Shown here in pieces: positions 6,900 to 8,336 of a stretch of 8,336 nt of DNA. Under the pieces are notes generated by a model. The model was not told the DNA's origin, did not search any database, and saw only the letters and a program-made list of their open reading frames with translations. The stretch covers positions 1-8,336 of the forward strand of contig PXSV01000099.1 of the NCBI GenBank assembly GCA_003022685.1, read 5' to 3'. Position 1 is the first letter of the stretch; every line of letters starts with the position of its first letter. The stretch comes from Halobacteriales archaeon SW_9_67_24 (GTDB lineage Archaea > Halobacteriota > Halobacteria > Halobacteriales > Halococcaceae). The position numbers and the translations under genes are program-made.

Positions 6900-8336
6900 C
6901 TACTCCAGCAACAGCCGGTTCGGGTGTTCGAGGAACTCCTCGACCTTGTTCGTGAACTGTGCGGCGATCGCGCCGTCGAGCACCCGGTGATCGAAGGATA
7001 GCGAGACCGTCATCACGTGGCGGGGAACGACCTCGCCGTCGTGGACGCGCGGCTTCTCCTTGATCGCGCCGAGGGCGAGGATCGCCACCTCGGGGTGGTT
7101 GACGATCGGGGTGGCGTACTCGCCGCCGATCGCGTACGCCACCCCGATCGTCAACCACCCCGAGGTGGCGATCCTCGCCCTCGGCGCGATCAAGGAGAAG
7201 CCGCGCGTCCACGACGGGCACCATCAGCCCCGCGTCGGTCGCGGTCGCCACACCGATGTTGTAGTACTTCTTCTGGACGATCTCCTCGCTTTCCTCGTCG
7301 AGCATCGCGTTCACCATCGGGAACTCCCGGAGCGCGGCGACGCAGGCCTTTATCACAAATGGCATGTACGACAGCGAGATGCCGCGCTCGGCCGCGACCT
7401 CCTTCAGCTCCCCGCGAGTCTCGACCAGGTCGGTGACGTCGACCTCGTCGTGGTGGGTGACGTGGGGCGCGGTGAACTTCGAGGCCTCCATCTGCTGGCC
7501 GATCGTCCGGCGCATCCCGCGATACGGGATCCGTTCCTCGTGCTCGCCGGCTGCTGCGGTTTCGCCGCCTCCAACAACCGCCGCGTCGGCCGCCTGGGCC
7601 TCCTGCTGGGCCTCGGCGTACGCCTCGATCGCCGCCGGCGAGACGAACGCCTCGCCATCGCGCTCCTCGTCGGTCGGCACCGCGTCGATGTCGACGCCGG
7701 CCTCCTCGGCGAGCTGCCGCGTCGCGGGCGCGGCGAGGGTGCGGTCGCGGTCCGCGGCGGACGGCGCGGACGCCGCAGTGCTCGCGCCGCCCGCACTCGA
7801 CGCACTCGCTTCCGTTGTTCCGGCGGAGTCGTCCGCTTCCGCTACGGCCGACGTGACTGCCTCGCCACCCGCTCCGTCGCTGTCATCCGCTCCGCCTGGT
7901 TCGCTCGCTCCGCCCGCCCCGCTCTCGGCGGCCGCGCGGACGTCGTACTCGCTCACTCGCCCGCCGGGACCCGAGCCCTCGACGCTTGCGATGTCGATGC
8001 CCTCCTCGCGCGCGAGCCGGCGGGCGCTCGGCGCGGCGAAGACCCGTCCATCGGCGGTCGAGACTCCTCCCTGATCCACGTTCGCCGCGCTCGCGCCGCT
8101 CTCCGTCCCGTCGGCGTCGGGGCCCGACTCGGTCGCGGTGTCGGTCCGGGTTTCGGCCGACTCCTCCGCGCTGGTTTCGGCCGGCTCGTCGCTTCCGCCC
8201 TCCACGGCGAACGTGATGATGACGTCGCCGACGGGCACCATCTCGCCCTCCTCGGCGCGGATCGTCTCGACCGTGCCGTTCACCGGCGACGGCACCTCCA
8301 CGACGGCCTTGTCGGTCTCGACCTCCGCGACCGGCT
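6900..8336 (-). pseudogene. Dihydrolipoyl acyltransferase (E2 of a 2-oxoacid dehydrogenase complex), 5' end outside window, broken by fold-back replacement
   Basis: E2 transfers the acyl group from lipoyl-lysine to CoA and forms the core of the complex with E1 and E3. The frame runs off the right edge. The lipoyl domain shows VETDKAVVEVPSPVNG with lipoyl-Lys at 8308-8310. An acidic Ala/Ser/Gly linker leads to a subunit-binding domain (APSARRLAREEGID to GRVSEYDV, about 7930-8046). Another linker leads to a second such segment (APATRQLAEEAGVD, about 7612-7744). The catalytic domain starts at RIPYRGMRRTIGQQM (near 7540) and is good to GLMVPVVD (7207). About 40 residues are then missing, replaced by an inverted copy. 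Native sequence resumes out of frame at AIGGEYATPIVNHPE (7133 leftwards). It includes SFDHRVLDGA with catalytic His (6987-6989) and Asp (6975-6977), ending LLLE before TAG at 6900-6902. The in-frame GTG at 8301 is internal. Partners: lpdA here, and E1 genes expected to the right. Confidence 0.9.
7036..7217. repeat. Perfect 84-bp inverted (fold-back) repeat inside the E2 gene, loop 14 bp
   Basis: Bases 7036-7119 and 7134-7217 are exact reverse complements around the loop TCGCCGCCGATCGC (7120-7133). The left arm plus loop is native E2 coding sequence (AIGGEYATPIVNHPE to KPRVHDG on the minus strand). The right arm is its inverted copy, joined to the upstream MVPVVD codons at an 11-bp shared sequence, CCGTCGTGGAC. 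The intact gene would have had that 11-mer as a short inverted repeat between the VPVVD and VHDG codons, which is the likely switch point. No mobile-element hallmarks are present. Confidence 0.94.

Noticed and set aside
8299..8301. GTG at 8301 as the E2 start
   Set aside because: It lies inside the lipoyl domain, after the lipoyl-lysine motif ETDKA.

Overview
The window looks like a piece of a haloarchaeal chromosome (Halobacteria; Halococcus-like is a guess). Three things point there: very GC-rich DNA, strongly acidic proteins, and archaeal or haloarchaeal gene types (a PDCD5-family protein, an archaeal-type HisRS, and a 2-oxoacid dehydrogenase E2/E3 pair). AT-rich boxes sit at about -30 to -24 from several ATG codons, as expected for leaderless haloarchaeal transcripts. 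No rRNA, tRNA, CRISPR array or transposase was seen.

Layout, left to right. The 3' end of an M28 metallopeptidase gene (+, cut by the left edge) converges on a block of minus-strand genes whose transcription order is PDCD5-family protein, hisS, sulfatase, truA. Next comes lpdA (minus; dihydrolipoamide dehydrogenase, E3). A 117-bp divergent intergenic region separates it from a plus-strand short-chain dehydrogenase (SDR) gene. Last is the gene for the dihydrolipoyl acyltransferase E2 (minus, cut by the right edge). E2 and E3 belong to one 2-oxoacid dehydrogenase complex; E1 genes would be expected beyond the right edge. hisS, truA and the PDCD5-family gene are translation or housekeeping genes.

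The striking property is structural. Five of the eight genes (truA, sulfatase, hisS, SDR, E2) are each interrupted by one discrete lesion: a loss of roughly 20-75 codons of conserved core, with a reading-frame change, while both flanks stay well conserved and free of further decay. Three are plain deletions whose junctions lie in small inverted repeats. In hisS and E2 the lost segment is replaced by an inverted copy of the gene's own downstream sequence. This leaves exact fold-back repeats of 66 bp (loop 79) and 84 bp (loop 14).

Simultaneous fresh damage to hisS and several other core genes is hard to reconcile with a living cell. The most economical explanation is amplification or assembly chimerism, since inverted chimeras with an intervening deletion are the typical product of multiple-displacement amplification. 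Genuine template-switch mutation is the alternative. I found no convincing new biological system here; the fold-back lesions are what most deserves a second look. M28 peptidase (partial), the PDCD5-family gene and lpdA appear undamaged.
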